Shown here: positions 37,041 to 48,170 of the stretch, one piece after another | How the letters are laid out: each line of letters begins with the position of its first letter | Numbering within the stretch: position 1 is the stretch's first letter | From: Acanthamoeba sp. SK_2022b | Taxonomy: Eukaryota; Discosea; Longamoebia; Acanthamoebidae | DNA: 56,535 nt | Direction of reading: 5' to 3' | Assembly (NCBI GenBank): GCA_027943245.1 | Contig: JANDJZ010000329.1 | Span: 1-56,535 of the forward strand | Translations under genes and position numbers: made by a program | The notes under the pieces: generated by a model | The model's input: the letters and a program-made list of their open reading frames with translations, nothing else | Databases searched by the model: none | Told to the model about the DNA's origin: nothing

Positions 37041-39023
37041 ATGGAGGCGCTTGCGTCAGTGGAGGATCTATCCACACTGCTGGAGACGCTGAATCAAGAC
37101 GACAAACCTCTCGAGGCTGTGGCGGCTAAATTCCAGAAGGCTTTTCACAAGACGGATCAATTCAAGGCTGGGTGTACCCTGTATGTGATGATCAAAGACG
37201 ACCTCCTTTCCCTCTCAGCCAAGCTGGCTGCCTACTACATCCTTCAAGACCTTTACGCTACCGAGCCCCAGGCTGCAAATCCCTTTCTCCCCTGCTTCCT
37301 CGCTGCGGCCCAGAAGGAAGGCGCTGATTCTAAAAGCACCATCGAGCGCAACGTCGTTAATGCGTTGCTTACCAACCCCAAAGAGGTACATCCAATTTTC
37401 AAATAATTGGCTCCTCCCTATTTCACATTACTCCTCCCGCCGCCCTCGAAGACTGGGGCTCTAGATGATCTGCTGGCGGTCATGACAATTATTTGTAAAA
37501 CGACAAATTCAAGTGATACGCTCCCCCTAATCATCTGTGGCGCCTCGCAGTTAAGCAAGAGAACGGTGAAGGAGCTTAAGGCAGCTGCAGACCGAAAGGC
37601 AAAGTTGCCGGTCCCTGATTTTGCCACGCTGAAGAAGCAGTATCTGGAGCGTCTACCACAAACGTCGCCCTTCCGACGCGCAGGCCTCTGCCCTGCTGTT
37701 CCTGATCCTATGGAAGACTACAGCGCCACCCCCGCGAGAAAGCAGAGGTACCCGCTCCTCACCCAGCCTTCCTTTCGCTGGCTCTCGTGTTGCTCTTTGC
37801 GCGGCGGCGCGGCTCTTGTGAGCTTACTAATTGGTCTGTGCGTGATGTGTGTGATATGTGGTGTGGTGTGGGATGTATGTATAACCCTCTGGGTGCAGTG
37901 CTTCAGAGTTGCAGTCGCCGCAGCAAATCGAGAAGCGACTGAAAGACTTCCAACCCCAGAGCTTTGAGCCCTTTTTCCTCAGGCCCGCTCCTCCATTCCT
38001 TGAGCCACAACCCGACGAGGTATGCTGCACGCGCGCCCACTCGCATGTCCAGTTTGAGAGAGAGAGAGAGAGAGAGGAGAGCGGAGGGGAAAGCATTGGC
38101 GTTCTTGAGTCTGACCGGGAGAGGTGGCCAACTCAAAGGTAATCTGGCTCGACCCGGACATCTTCACGCACGAAGTGATTTGGGACAACGCGTCGAGCGT
38201 CAACTCAGAGAAGACCGTTGAAGTGCGAAATCTCATGAGCAAAGCTCTCCAAGACCCGCTCTCGCAGCCCGAGCAACAGGTACGACCTGCTCGCCGTATG
38301 CTGAGCGCAGGGTTGTCCCCGCGTCATCGTCCGAGCACTCAACGCGGGCGTGTTCTTTCTCTGCTCCCGTTACACAGAAATTGTTGGCGGAGCTAGATGC
38401 CGATCCCAAGATGGTCTACAGGAGCAGCATCTCGCCAAAGAAGCTGCCCGCCCTCGTGGAAAACAACCCGCTCATCGCGATCGAGGTGCTTCTCAAACTC
38501 ATGAACTCGAGCCAAATCACCGAGTACGTCATACGCCAAGGTCTTTGTCGTTCGTGGTGGCCTCTACTCACACCTCGCCTTCCAGGTATTTCTCGGTGCT
38601 TGTGAATATGGAGATGAGCCTGCATTCGATGGAGGTGGTGAATCGTCTGACGACTGCGGTCGAGCTTCCAACGGAGTTTGTCCACCTCTACATCACAAAC
38701 TGTATATCATCCTGCGAAAACATCAAGGATAAGTACATGCAAAATAGGTAAGCTTCCTGCGGCAGCGTGGGTCTCCTCTCTTCTTCTCGCTTTAGGGACC
38801 CAAAAACAGTCTTAGCTGATCCACTTCTTTGTTTGTGTGCTGTGCGTTGATCTGTCCGGACAGGTTGGTCCGGCTAGTGTGTGTGTTCCTGCAGTCGTTG
38901 ATCCGAAACCAGATCATCAATGTAAAGGATTTGTACTTGGAGGTGCAGGCCTTCTGCGTGGAGTTCAGCAGGATCAGGGAGGCAGCAGGCCTCTTCCGCT
39001 TGTTAAAAACCTTGGAAAACTAA
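37041..39023 (+). CDS. CNOT11: CCR4-NOT transcription complex subunit 11
   Basis: Seven exons in phase (37041-37385, 37452-37747, 37899-38019, 38139-38279, 38378-38523, 38586-38747, 38864-39023) encode about 456 residues. CNOT11 (DUF2363) binds CNOT10 and the N-terminus of CNOT1, in a module of the cytoplasmic deadenylase that shortens mRNA poly(A) tails. The N-terminal helical domain has [20 protein letters not shown] and [20 protein letters not shown]. The C-terminal conserved region contains [77 protein letters not shown] and a final [16 protein letters not shown]. All are well-known CNOT11 blocks. The protein ends a few residues after the last block, as in animals. Confidence 0.95.
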
Positions 39024-39340
39024 CAAAAAATACAAAAAAAAACCTCACAAATCTCTCGTTGTCGATTGAGGGCACACTACCAACGCAAGAGTGGAGCATC
39101 TTCACCAACTTCATCCGCTGCTATCCTTGCAGACATCTACCAATCCTGCTCCACTGAGCTAGAGGCACCAATGGAGGTGAACAACAACAGTGGCGATCAC
39201 ACAATGGGTCTTGTTCAGTGTTATCCAGGTTTTTGGTTACCCTAACCAAGCCCATCATCCTTGCCTTCAGGCATGCCTTCGTCAACAACTGGTCATGCCT
39301 CGTCCCTGTCACCCTCTTCTGGCTAAGAGCCTTGATTCCT
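39024..39340. other. Intergenic region between convergent CNOT11 and DUF427 genes
   Basis: About 320 bp between two stop codons, starting with an A-rich tract that probably contributes to the CNOT11 3' end. Nothing else was recognised; open frames here are short and antisense to the DUF427 tail. Confidence 0.6.
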
Positions 39341-40002
39341 CTACCAGCCCTCCGTGCCCGGTCCTGTGTAGCGCGTGAGTTTACTGGCAAGGCCACACTC
39401 GTTCGTAGCAGTACAAGGAGGCGTACCGCCTTTGACGATGCCCTCTATGTCGCTGGTAACCCATCCACCGTAGAATGAACCGGGCTGGGGACGCACCTTC
39501 TCGCCATCGACAAAGCACTCGTATGAGCCACATCCGCCGCTGCTGCTCATGGGGTAAAACGCCACGTGGTCCTTGATGTGGGCGAATGCGGGCGCAGGGT
39601 CGGCATAGTGCCAGGCCACGTTGGGCAGCAACGTCTCCTCCTCTTCGCTGGTCTGCTTTCTTGTGACGAGGTGGAAGTAGTTGGCCTTGCCCTTCCACTC
39701 GCACCACGTTGTGCGCGAGCTGGGCCGCAGACGCGACATGTCGATGTCTCGGGCTGGGATGTAATACGCTGTTACGTGGTCGTTACAGTGAGGCGAAGAA
39801 GTGGGGTAAGCAAGACTGAGCTGGGCTGCGCACTTGGGGGATGGTGAGTCTCAAGCACCCACAAGGCGTCCCTCGAGTCAGCAAGCACGACCCCAGACCC
39901 CTGGGCGTCGAGTCCGCCAACTGTTATCTTTACATGACGCCCACAGGGCTCGCACAATGGCGGCCTAGGAAACGTTGCCACGTTCACAACTCGCTTCGCC
40001 AT
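39341..40002 (-). CDS. DUF427 domain protein
   Basis: Three exons in phase (40002-39834, 39768-39427, 39363-39341) encode about 177 residues. The last exon is only 23 nt. DUF427 is a small beta-rich domain, common in bacteria and found in fungi and amoebae, with no established reaction. Visible family blocks are VKITVGG, ADSRDALWVLETHHPP, YYIPARDIDM, RPSSRTTWCEWKG, FAHIKDHVAFYP, VRPQPGSFYGGWVTSDIEG and the closing KGGPGTEGW. That last block is produced only if the 63-nt intron 39426-39364 is removed; reading through adds 21 residues without resemblance. The two-domain repetition seen in some bacterial members is absent. An upstream in-frame ATG at 40050 adds only a polar leader. It stands in tandem with UDP-glucose pyrophosphorylase, 263 bp apart. 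Confidence 0.9.
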
Positions 40003-40265
40003 CTCTCTTTGCTCTTGCTCACCACTGCTCCCACTCTTGTGCTGACTCACGCCACATCACGAGTAGTAAACTTTTATGTTCAAAGCGCCAATCCTTGCGC
40101 ACTTGACTTTTCGCTTGGCGTTTGGGCTCTGTCGCCGCTACCTTACCCCCAGTGGTAGAATGAGTTTGGAAAGAAGACTGATTGTATTTCACATGCGATA
40201 GGAAGAAGGGGAGGAGCCATCGGCTCCAGGGGCGGAGAGGTGACAGTCATGGCTGGGCCCTGTGA

Positions 40266-42058
40266 TCAGTGGTCGAGGATGCGGTTGAGGGTGACCACCT
40301 TGTTCTCGAGGGTGGCTCCGTCGGGAATGTCGATGCGCTCGCCCTCGTTGGCCACGATGATCACGGTGCCGGCCAGCTTAACGTCGGCGCCGAAGGTGAC
40401 GTCGCCGCACACGGTCAGGTGGTCGAGCTCGACCATGTCCGGCACACTCTTGAAGCGGCGCTTGTACTCGGCCACCTTGCCGAACTCGCCAAGCAGCTTC
40501 ACCACGGGCGTGGTGCCGAACTCGCGCTTAGGGCTCATCACCAGCGCGCCGTTGGAGAGCGCGTAGATGTTGGACTGCACCAGCAGGAGGTCCGAGCAGC
40601 TCTTCACCGGCAGGAAGCGCGACCGCGGCACGTTGACGCCCTTGGCGCGACCAAAGTACTCCATGGCGGCGCCGGCGGCGCGCTCGAGCTGGAGCACGGG
40701 CACGCCGTTGACAGCCTTCTGGTTGGGGATGACGTCCATGGAAGCCAGCGCGCCGCTGTTGATGAGGCGCTTGATGGCGTCGAGCCGCACCCAGATGTTG
40801 TTGGTGTTGAAGATCTTGAACTTCTTAATAGACTTGAATTCGTCGACCTTGTCAGCGGGCACCTGCGCGATCTCGAGCAGCTTGGGCCTTCCCTCGTAGT
40901 CGATCAGAGTGCCACCCTTGACGTCGGCACGCGTCTTGTCCGTCAGCTCCATCACGAACTCCGTTTCGGTGTCAGCCATGTGCTTCAGAATGTCTGTTCA
41001 TTGTTGTGGATGGTGATGATGGTTGGTCGGTCAGTTGTTTGGACTTGACAGAGGGCAACTGAGTGTGAGAGCGAACGTACTGAGGTCGACGGTGGCGCCA
41101 AGGTTGTCAGCGTTGGAGATGAAGATGTACTCCTTGCCCTCGGCCAGATACTTGTCAACGAGACCCGAGTTGACCAGCGCCGGGAACACGTCGCCGTGGC
41201 CGGGCGGGTACCACTCGTCGGCCTTGCCGTTGATGTCAGCGGGCAGCGGCAGCAGCGAGTCCTTGAAGATGCGCGGGTAGCGGCTCTGGTTGAAGGTCTC
41301 GACCTTAACGTGCTCGTTGGCGTCGTACTTGCGCAGGATCGACTGGGTCATGGTGTGCGTGTTGAACGAGTTCATGAGAACCAGAGGCACGTTGGCCTTG
41401 TACTCCTTGTTAAGGTGCTGTGCCACGTCACACAACAAATTTTCATTGGTAAGCCGCGTGGCCAATGGTAGCCAGAGCAAATTTCGGTCAAAAGGAGCTC
41501 TGGACGTACAGTGATCTGCTGGACGATGAGGTCGAGGAAGGTGTGCTGCGAGTGCACTTCGATGGCGGACTTGGGACCGACGCAGCCCATGGTGGTGCCC
41601 AGGCCACCGTTAAGCTTGAGCACCACCAGCTTGTCGAGGTAGGCCTGCCTGGCGGCCTCGCTGACAGGGGTCAGCTCGGCGTAGGGCACGATCATGTCCT
41701 TGGGCGGCGGGTTGATGCGCTGCCAATCGATGACCTTGCCACGCTGGCCTACAAAGGCCTCGACGACGCCGGTGAAGTCTTCCAGGTCCTTGGCCAGGTT
41801 GACCTTCTCCTGCTGGGTGTAGGCCACGCCGGTCTCCGGGTTGACACTCACGTCGATGGAGGCCACGATCTTCTTGACAGCCTGGTCGACGGCTTCAACC
41901 ACGGGGTCTCGCTTCTTCTGTTGAGGCACTCCGGTGGCCTTGTCGAAGTCCTGCTGGTCCTGCGAGCTGCTCACCGCGGCAAGGATGATGTCCTTCATCT
42001 TCTGCTGAGCCAGGTCCTCGGCGGCGATGGGAGTCGGAAGAGCAACAAGAGTGGCCAT
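40266..42058 (-). CDS. UGP: UTP-glucose-1-phosphate uridylyltransferase (UDP-glucose pyrophosphorylase)
   Basis: Three exons (42058-41510, 41417-41081, 40993-40266) encode about 537 residues. The cytosolic enzyme makes UDP-glucose and pyrophosphate from UTP and glucose-1-phosphate. UDP-glucose feeds glycogen, glycoproteins and, in encysting amoebae, cellulose. The nucleotide-binding loop is LNGGLGTTMGCVGPKSAI. Other family blocks are LVLMNSFNTHTMT, QSRYPRIFKDSLLPLP, EWYPPGHGDVFPAL, YIFISNADNLGATVDL, RPKLLEIAQVP, FNTNNIWVRLDAI, and PRSRFLPVKSCSDLLLVQSN with the UDP-contacting Lys. The C-terminal left-handed beta-helix ends LENKVVTLNRILDH. The N-terminal 120 residues contain an acidic/Lys-rich insertion relative to the animal enzyme. 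A CATAAATG box on the minus strand near 42245 could be its TATA element. Confidence 0.97.
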
Positions 42059-42568
42059 TGTGTGTGTGTGTGTGTGGTTGATGGAGGAGCTGGTTTTTTG
42101 TGTTTTTTTTTCGGTGGGATGTGCAGGTGAGGCTGAAGCGGGGAGGTGGGGTGCTGATGCTGCTCTCTGTCTTACTTGAGCTCTCGTCGGTGTTGTGTTG
42201 CTAGCTGCTTGGTTTGATACAAGTGATGGTTCGCGAGACCCAACATTTATGGACGTCGGCAAGGCAGGCCAAGGGCGAAGAATTGTCGAGAAATTTCGCT
42301 GGCAAAAAACGTGAAATATGGCCTTTTCCGACACAGGCAGAGGTCGCATACGACCAGCACCACGAGCTGATCGGCTCGTCCTGCTCCCGTAAGCTGCCCG
42401 CACGGAAACACCCATTAAATTTGGGGAACTGTTTATTTGACACAACGAGAGTGTAACGACTGCTGTGAAATTAATGAAAATCACAAAAAATACATCTTCT
42501 GATGAATGAATGGCCTGATGTTGCAACTGCTGTTCTTCCGTTGGTCTTGTAGCCGCTCTTCGCCCTGG
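42059..42568. other. 5' flank of UGP and 3' flank of the next minus-strand gene
   Basis: About 510 bp. It starts with a short (TG)n run just upstream of the UGP start codon and contains a TATA-like CATAAATG (minus strand, near 42245). Open frames in it show no protein-like composition. Confidence 0.5.
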
Positions 42569-42882
42569 CTAGAAGACCTCGGTGGGCAGTTCACACAGGA
42601 ACACCGATACCAACCTCTGGAGCACGTGTTGCTGGAGCACGCGCACGCGCACGTCAGCAGCCAAGTCTTCCAAGCAAAATGAGGTGCGACGTAGGTACGT
42701 ACCAGCTTGGGCTTGGAGGCCGCGGAGGCGTAGAGCGAAGGCAGAAGCTGTAGGAGGGACCGCTTGATCTCGTCCAGCGCCGCCAGGACTCGATAACGCT
42801 CGCCCAACTCGGACAGGTCGCCCGCTCCGCGTTGGCCTGGCCCATCGCTCGCCTCTGCCACGGCGATTATGTGGTCCTCGGA
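42569..42882 (-). CDS. C-terminal fragment of an unrecognised protein, 5' part missing
   Basis: Two exons are visible: 42882-42703 (starting after a CACAG acceptor) and 42631-42569. They read SEDHIIAVAEASDG, LGERYRVLAALDEIKRSLLQ, LLPSLYASAASKPKL, then QHVLQRLVSVFLCELPTEVF and a stop. Splice sites and phase are good, and the sequence looks like helical coding DNA, so I regard it as the 3' end of a real gene. I do not recognise the family. Upstream on the minus strand the exon is preceded by a (GT)n tract and then by exons of an EngA-type gene on the opposite strand, leaving no room for the start of this gene. See the finding on the shared breakpoint. Confidence 0.6.
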
Positions 42883-42892
42883 CTGTGTTGTG

Positions 42893-42894
<2 letters not shown>

Positions 42895-42952
<58 letters not shown>
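42895..42952. repeat. (GT)29 microsatellite at a gene-fragment boundary
   Basis: A perfect dinucleotide tract separates two oppositely oriented, 5'-truncated genes. It may be a recombination point or a false assembly join. Confidence 0.95.
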
Positions 42953-42954
<2 letters not shown>

Positions 42955-42989
42955 GTCGTTTGTGTGTGTCGTGTGATGTCGTTAACTAG

Positions 42990-44478
42990 GGACGACACAC
43001 GACGCGGTGGACCACACCATACTGTGGCGAGGCAAGAAGCCGAGGAAGCGAAAGCGCAAGGCGACGAAACCCGCCGTGGAGGAGGCCGCGGCCGAAGAGC
43101 AGGACGACCAACCAGAAGCCGACGACGACGCGGACGAGCACGACGAGCCAGAACGCACGAAAGCTGAGGAGGCCAGCAACAGCAGCAGCAACAACGACAG
43201 CAAGGGCGAAGGTGCTTGACTGAGTGCGCCCATTCGAAGCGGTCATGCCTGTGCGTGCGTGCTGACGTCATCCGCCGCGGCTCGCTTCGCCGCAACGACA
43301 GATGCCGCGCCAAGAGATCCGGACATCGCCGACGGCGTGCCCATCCGCATCGTCGACACCGCGGGCATCAACCGACGGGCCACTCACGTCAAGGGTACGG
43401 CAACGCATCGGTCGGCGGGCTTGCGCTGCTTGGTGGCGCGCGAGGCGAGCCCATCGATGCTGATCGCTTGTGCGCCACACGTCCAGGGCTGGAGCGATCG
43501 TCGGTGCTGTGGGCCATCAAGTCGATCAACCGCTCTGACATCGTCCTCCAGTTGGTCGACGCCACTCAGGGTACACATCCCGACACAATAATATTATTAT
43601 TAATAAAATAATAAAAATACTGATAATATTTTTAATAATGATAAAACAGGAATCACGGACCAGGACCTGCGCATTGCGGAGCACATCGTCAACAGCAAGG
43701 CCACCACGATCGTCGTGGTCAACAAGTGGGACCTGTCCAAGGAGAGCAAGCAAAAGGCAAGCCCTCTCCCCACCTTTTTTTTGTTTTTTTTTTGTTTTTC
43801 TATTTATTATATTTAAATTGTTTGTTTTGTTTTTGTTTTGAACAAAAACAAACAACAGTCGTTAATGAATTGCCCACGTGCGTGCGTGCAGTGGGAGAAG
43901 TATGTACAGGAGACGCTCAAGTTCATGAAGTATGTGCCCATCGTGTTCTGTTCGGCGCGGACCGGTACGCTCAGTTGGGTCCTTGTCTGTGTGTGGTGCA
44001 TCCTGTCGTCGTGAGGCCTCACGCCTTGCGAATGCACACCAAGGCGTCAACGTCAAAGAGACGATCGACCTGGCGATCCGCATCACCCGAGAGCGGGCGC
44101 ACTTCATCAAGACGTCGACCCTCATGAAGCTGCTCGAGAGCGCCCACACGCGACACCGGCCTCCCTCCAAGAACGGCAAGCAGCTCAAGATCCGCTACGC
44201 CACCCAAGGTGCCCCCTCCCCTCCACATCAACATCAACCCCCTTGCCTGCCTCAGCGATGGACGTGGCCTGAAGCCGCTACTCGTTTTTGTTGTTGGTTA
44301 TGCGTGACGAGCAGCCAAGGTGAAGGTGCCGTCGTTCACGTTCTTTGTGAACGACGTGGAGTTGGTGCACTTCTCTTACCAGCGCTTCCTGGAGAACGCC
44401 ATCCGCGAGTTCCACCCCTACACGGGCAGCCCCCTGCGCCTCATCTTCAAGGACAAGGAGAAGACCATCGTCTCGTAA
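42990..44478 (+). CDS. EngA/Der GTPase, C-terminal part (second G domain from G2 motif, plus KH-like domain); 5' part missing
   Basis: Seven exons in phase (42990-43211, 43302-43394, 43487-43570, 43650-43756, 43892-43964, 44044-44208, 44315-44478). Der is a bacterial-type double-GTPase for large ribosomal subunit assembly; eukaryotic copies are usually organellar. The fragment opens at the switch I/G2 motif GTTHDAVDHTILWRG. A 55-residue Lys-rich then acidic insert follows, then G3 IRIVDTAGINRR, SVLWAIKSINRSDIVLQLVD, ITDQDLRIAEHI, G4 VVVNKWDLS, G5-like IVFCSARTG, and the KH-like end SFTFFVNDVELVHFSYQRFL and SPLRLIF. The first G domain and the second P-loop (G1) should be upstream but are absent. 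The intron at 43757-43891 begins GC rather than GT. Family call firm; integrity broken. Confidence 0.85.
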
Positions 44479-44671
44479 CTCCGACGAACGATGTTTGGAA
44501 TGCTAAAAATGTAACAAAATGCGCATTCCGACGCGAAGGAGAGAAGGCTGTGTACCGGGACACGGCGTTCGAAAAGTTCGCCTGCCCACTTGTTGCGTTC
44601 TTTGTGGAAACGCTGAAGAGAGAGCCCGCAGTTCGATCTCGCGATCCATTGGCATCGATCGAACAAGAACC

Positions 44672-45670
44672 ATGGCAGGTCTGGGCGAGTACGAAAACGT
44701 GAATGCGCAGTCGGGCATCGAAGGCGAGAGCCTTCTCGGGCACGAATCTGATTTTGGAGAGGAGGACTACGTGCGCAAGAAGAACTGGCCCGTTTGCAAG
44801 GTAGACCTTTCAATCGGCTCTCTCTTTGTTCAATCCACACAATGGCAAACCGATCGGACGTCGGCCCTGGGCTACGCCCATTCATCACCATTTCCATTAT
44901 ATTTATAAATTTATTTTTTTATAATTTTTTTCTCTATTGTATGGCCACAGCCGTTCCTGTATCACAACATCACACGTGACGTCGACGACGCCCGCCTTCA
45001 GCACGCGGTGCGGGTCTACTACTACCTGTGGTACAGTACGTGCCTCCTGCTCTCCTCCTGCCTTGCCATTGGCCATTCATTCCCAACGCTCGCTCGCATT
45101 GCTCAATGGGTCCCACACACGACACAGCCCTGTTCGCGGCCTTTGTCATCAACACGCTGGCCGTCGGCGCTGCCTTCCTCTCCATAGTCGACGCCCACTG
45201 GTACCTGACCCGCATATTCCACATTCCACACCCCACACACAACACACAACGCAACCGCGTGCGAGTACCCACACATGTCTACAACTGCAGGAGCAACTGG
45301 ATTGGCCTCATTCTGTCGCTCGTCTACTTTGCCCTGTGCTGGCCGCTGTCCTTTGGTACCCCGGCCCACGCCATCGCCTGCGCGCGTGCGCGCGCATTGT
45401 GGAAGATCGTGCGGGCCCCGGCGTCTCGTCCCGTCTCGTCTAACCTGCGCGCCCTGTTCGCGTCGCAGTGGTGTACTACTACCTGGCCTACGAGGGCGCG
45501 CGGTTGAGGAGCTCGGTGAAGATGGGCACCTTCTTCTGCGCCTTCCCCGCTCAGATCGTCCTGTGCGCCTGGCTCGCCCTCGGCATCCCCCGAACCGGCG
45601 GCGGGTGCGTCCATCTCGCTGTCGCTCTGGCTCTGGCTTTGATGGCTCGGCTGTGGCTCACCTTTTCTAC

Positions 45671-45713
<43 letters not shown>

Positions 45714-46433
45714 GGTCGTGTGTCGTGCGCGTGATGATTGGACAGCGGGCTGGTGCTGCTGGTCCACGCCTGGGAAGCCGGGGAGATTGGCACGGGCGTG
45801 CTCAACGTCATCGCCCTCCTGGTCTGGATGTTCCTCGGCCTGGGTACCGTCTATCCCTTTCCCACACCCACGCTCTTGGCTGACATTTGTGTTGTGTTGT
45901 GTTGCGTGCGTGCGTGTGCAGGTTCGGCGTACGTGCTGTTCCTCATGTGGCGAGCCTTCCGGGCAGCTCAGGCGTCGCCGCGCCCCCAGCGCGAGACCAC
46001 CTCCATCGGTTCCTCTCCCCCTCTCCCCTCCCTCTCGCCTCTATGTTGCATTCCATTCATTCCAGTCTTTTCCGCAACAGAGCACGACGATGCGACCGAC
46101 ACCTTCATCGATGGTTCGTATGCGACCCGCTCGACTTCAATGGCTGCGATGACCTGACGTGTGCGTGTGCGCGTGTGCGCGCGTGTCACAGTGGAAGAAG
46201 AGACGGCGGCGGCCAAGGCCAAGGAGTCAGAGGGCGTGGCGTCGTCGTCTGGCTTCTCGAGCTGGGGCGTGCCCGCCAAGCTCAACCTCAACCTGCCCTC
46301 GTCCATCATGAGGCGGGAGCGACCCGCGGCCGAGGCAGCGTCGGCCCCCGACCCCGTGGTGGAGTACTCGGCGCCCCCGCCCGTTGCGGCGGCGACCCAG
46401 TCATACGACCTGCCCACCAACTTCCTCGAGTAG
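44672..46433 (+). CDS. Secretory carrier membrane protein (SCAMP)
   Basis: About nine exons, the first eight checked for phase (44672-44800, 44951-45035, 45128-45200, 45291-45355, 45469-45604, 45746-45843, then from 45922 and a short exon before 46100, last exon ending 46433). SCAMPs are four-span proteins of post-Golgi and endosomal recycling membranes that bind phosphoinositides through the loop between spans 2 and 3. Visible are KKNWPVCKPFLYHNIT at the membrane entry, four hydrophobic spans (LFAAFVINTLAVGAAFL, WIGLILSLVYFALCWPLSF, FFCAFPAQIVLCAWLAL, GVLNVIALLVWMFLGLG), and the cytosolic loop YYYLAYEGARLRSSVKMG. The N-terminal cytosolic part is short and lacks NPF repeats. The tail is Pro/Ala-rich and ends DLPTNFLE. 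A (TG)n tract lies in an intron. It converges with the next gene, stop codons 108 bp apart. Confidence 0.85.
45672..45712. repeat. (TG)20 microsatellite in an intron
   Basis: The tract lies in the intron preceding the exon at 45746 of the SCAMP gene. Confidence 0.95.
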
Positions 46434-46541
46434 AAGAACCGCTCTCTCCCCCCCCCCTCAACATCTTCTTCATCTTCTTCTACATCAACAAAAATACAAG
46501 TTGCGCTCGAGTTGGTAGTCTGGCCCTTCCTACGTTCGCGG

Positions 46542-48170
46542 TCAGTCTCGAGAACTGGCTCCGCTTCTGCGCCGCCGAGTAGCGGCTTGGCGAAGTGTTT
46601 CTCGTTGCTGGTGTTGATGCTGTTGCTGGTAGAAATGTTGTTGCTGCTGATGTTGATGGCGAGGATGTGTAGAGGATGGTGGCGGTGCTGGCGGTAGGCC
46701 GACAAGTGAGCCCACACCAGGCAGGCCCGAGGGCGGAGGTAGCAGCTGGTGTCCCAAGAAGGGAAACGTAGGGGGGGAGTGGGCGTTGGAGGGCGGCGTG
46801 TATGCAGGAGTGGGGTTGAGTCCGAGGAAGAGCCCTTGTGGTAGCTGGACAGGTGTGGCGCCGAGGGACGAGACCAAGGCGGCGTGGGCCAAGGTGGTTA
46901 ACAACGAGGAGGTGGCTTGATGAGAGAACGGCAGAATGGCAGCTGCTTGCCAGCATGTTTGTCCTTTGTCTTGCACTTGTCCAGCAACTTGCTCGTATGC
47001 CGGGTCGATACGTCTCCGCTTCGCTTCTGTGCGGGGTAGCAGAGGTTGTAGTGGCTCTACTTGTGCGGGAAGCAGTTGTTTGCTGTGCTGCTGTTCTCGG
47101 CTTCGGTTGTCACGAGCTTCGGTGGTCGGCGACGATGGCCAGGAGAACGAGGGTGAAGATAGGGCAGAGCTTATTGATGACGACCTCGAACGTGAAGGTC
47201 CAGATGAAGTGGGTAGAGGGTGTTGATACATGGCCGACACGCTTTCATGAAGCGTGGCTTCATCTCCGCCCTGGACCCTGAAGGCCTGGCCACCCCCGAA
47301 GATGTCAGCAAGAAGGGAGGTGACCGTTTCCTTGAACCATCACGTACGCGAACGAGTTGCATGATCTTCAATTGTAGACCTGTTGCATTGTCGGCGTACT
47401 TGGTGAGCACGCCTTCCCCGTCATCGCCGCTGGAGTCATGGTCCTTCGTCTTTGCCCTCCTCACTGCCGCGTCTGCGGGCAACCAATTAAAATTCTCGAA
47501 TAAAACGCACCAATGTGGGAATGGTGAGTGCGGGGGTGGGGGGCAGGTAGCCTACCGATCTCCTGCGCTTGGGTGAGGTACTGTAGGTGGGAGTAGACTT
47601 CGATGCCCGTGGAGAGCACCGTGGTGCGGGCCAGGTCCTTGAGATCCAGCGATTTGCAACGCAGGCCGAAGCGCAAGGCCAGCTTGGCGCCCGCACACTG
47701 GCTCGAGGTCACCATGAGCTTCGCCTTGTCGAAGGTGGCCCGATATACACCCTCGTGCCATCCGCACTGCCCGAGCGACGCAAACGTGGTGAGCTGGTTG
47801 GCCCAAAGAGCAGAAACATGAACATGTTGTCTACCTTCTGAAGCCTTGCCAAGGAGCCCTCCGAGGGGATGGCCCTCGGCACGACGGCGCCGGTGTCCAG
47901 TCGCTCGACAGAGGCCACCACGTAGACGCCTAGTTCACCGGGGGCGTCCAGGGCCGCGTAGAGCAGCCGCAGAGATTCCCTGTCCACCCCCTCGCCATCT
48001 CGAGAGGAGGCGTCACTTCCAACAGAGAGCGGGGGCACCACGAGGTAGACCGAGGGGCGTGGCTTGAGGAGTCGCTGGTAGACGGCACGGGCCGGCGGCT
48101 GCACTCCGACCTGAAGAAGCACCCGCTCGTCGCGCCGGGCCATCACATCGAGAAGCGTGGTCTGCTGCAT
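46542..48170 (-). CDS. Unrecognised protein with beta-rich N-terminal domain and low-complexity tail; possible transcription factor
   Basis: The start is MQQTTLLDVMARRDERVLLQ. Exon 1 continues with PSVYLVVPPLSVGSD and LGVYVVASVERLDTG, ending LARLQK. Exon 2 has CGWHEGVYRATFDKAKLMVT, GAKLALRFGLRCKSLDLKDL and TTVLSTGIEVYSHLQYL, an alternating pattern typical of a beta sandwich. The next exon is polar (RRAKTKDHDSSGDDGEG); its 3' splice site is uncertain, and the frame that continues with YVMVQGNGHLPSLLADIFGG looks best. The rest is Ser/Pro-rich with a nuclear-type cluster (EAKRRRIDP), then Pro/Leu-rich and Gln/His-rich to the stop at 46542. Composition suggests a DNA-binding beta domain plus activation region, perhaps of the CudA/STAT or another immunoglobulin-fold class. 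That is a guess. No enzyme motif or membrane segment is seen. Confidence 0.65.

Noticed and set aside
40269..42130. Long plus-strand frames of 221-259 residues
   Set aside because: They are antisense to UDP-glucose pyrophosphorylase and composed of Val/Gly/His/Leu as expected from complement codons.
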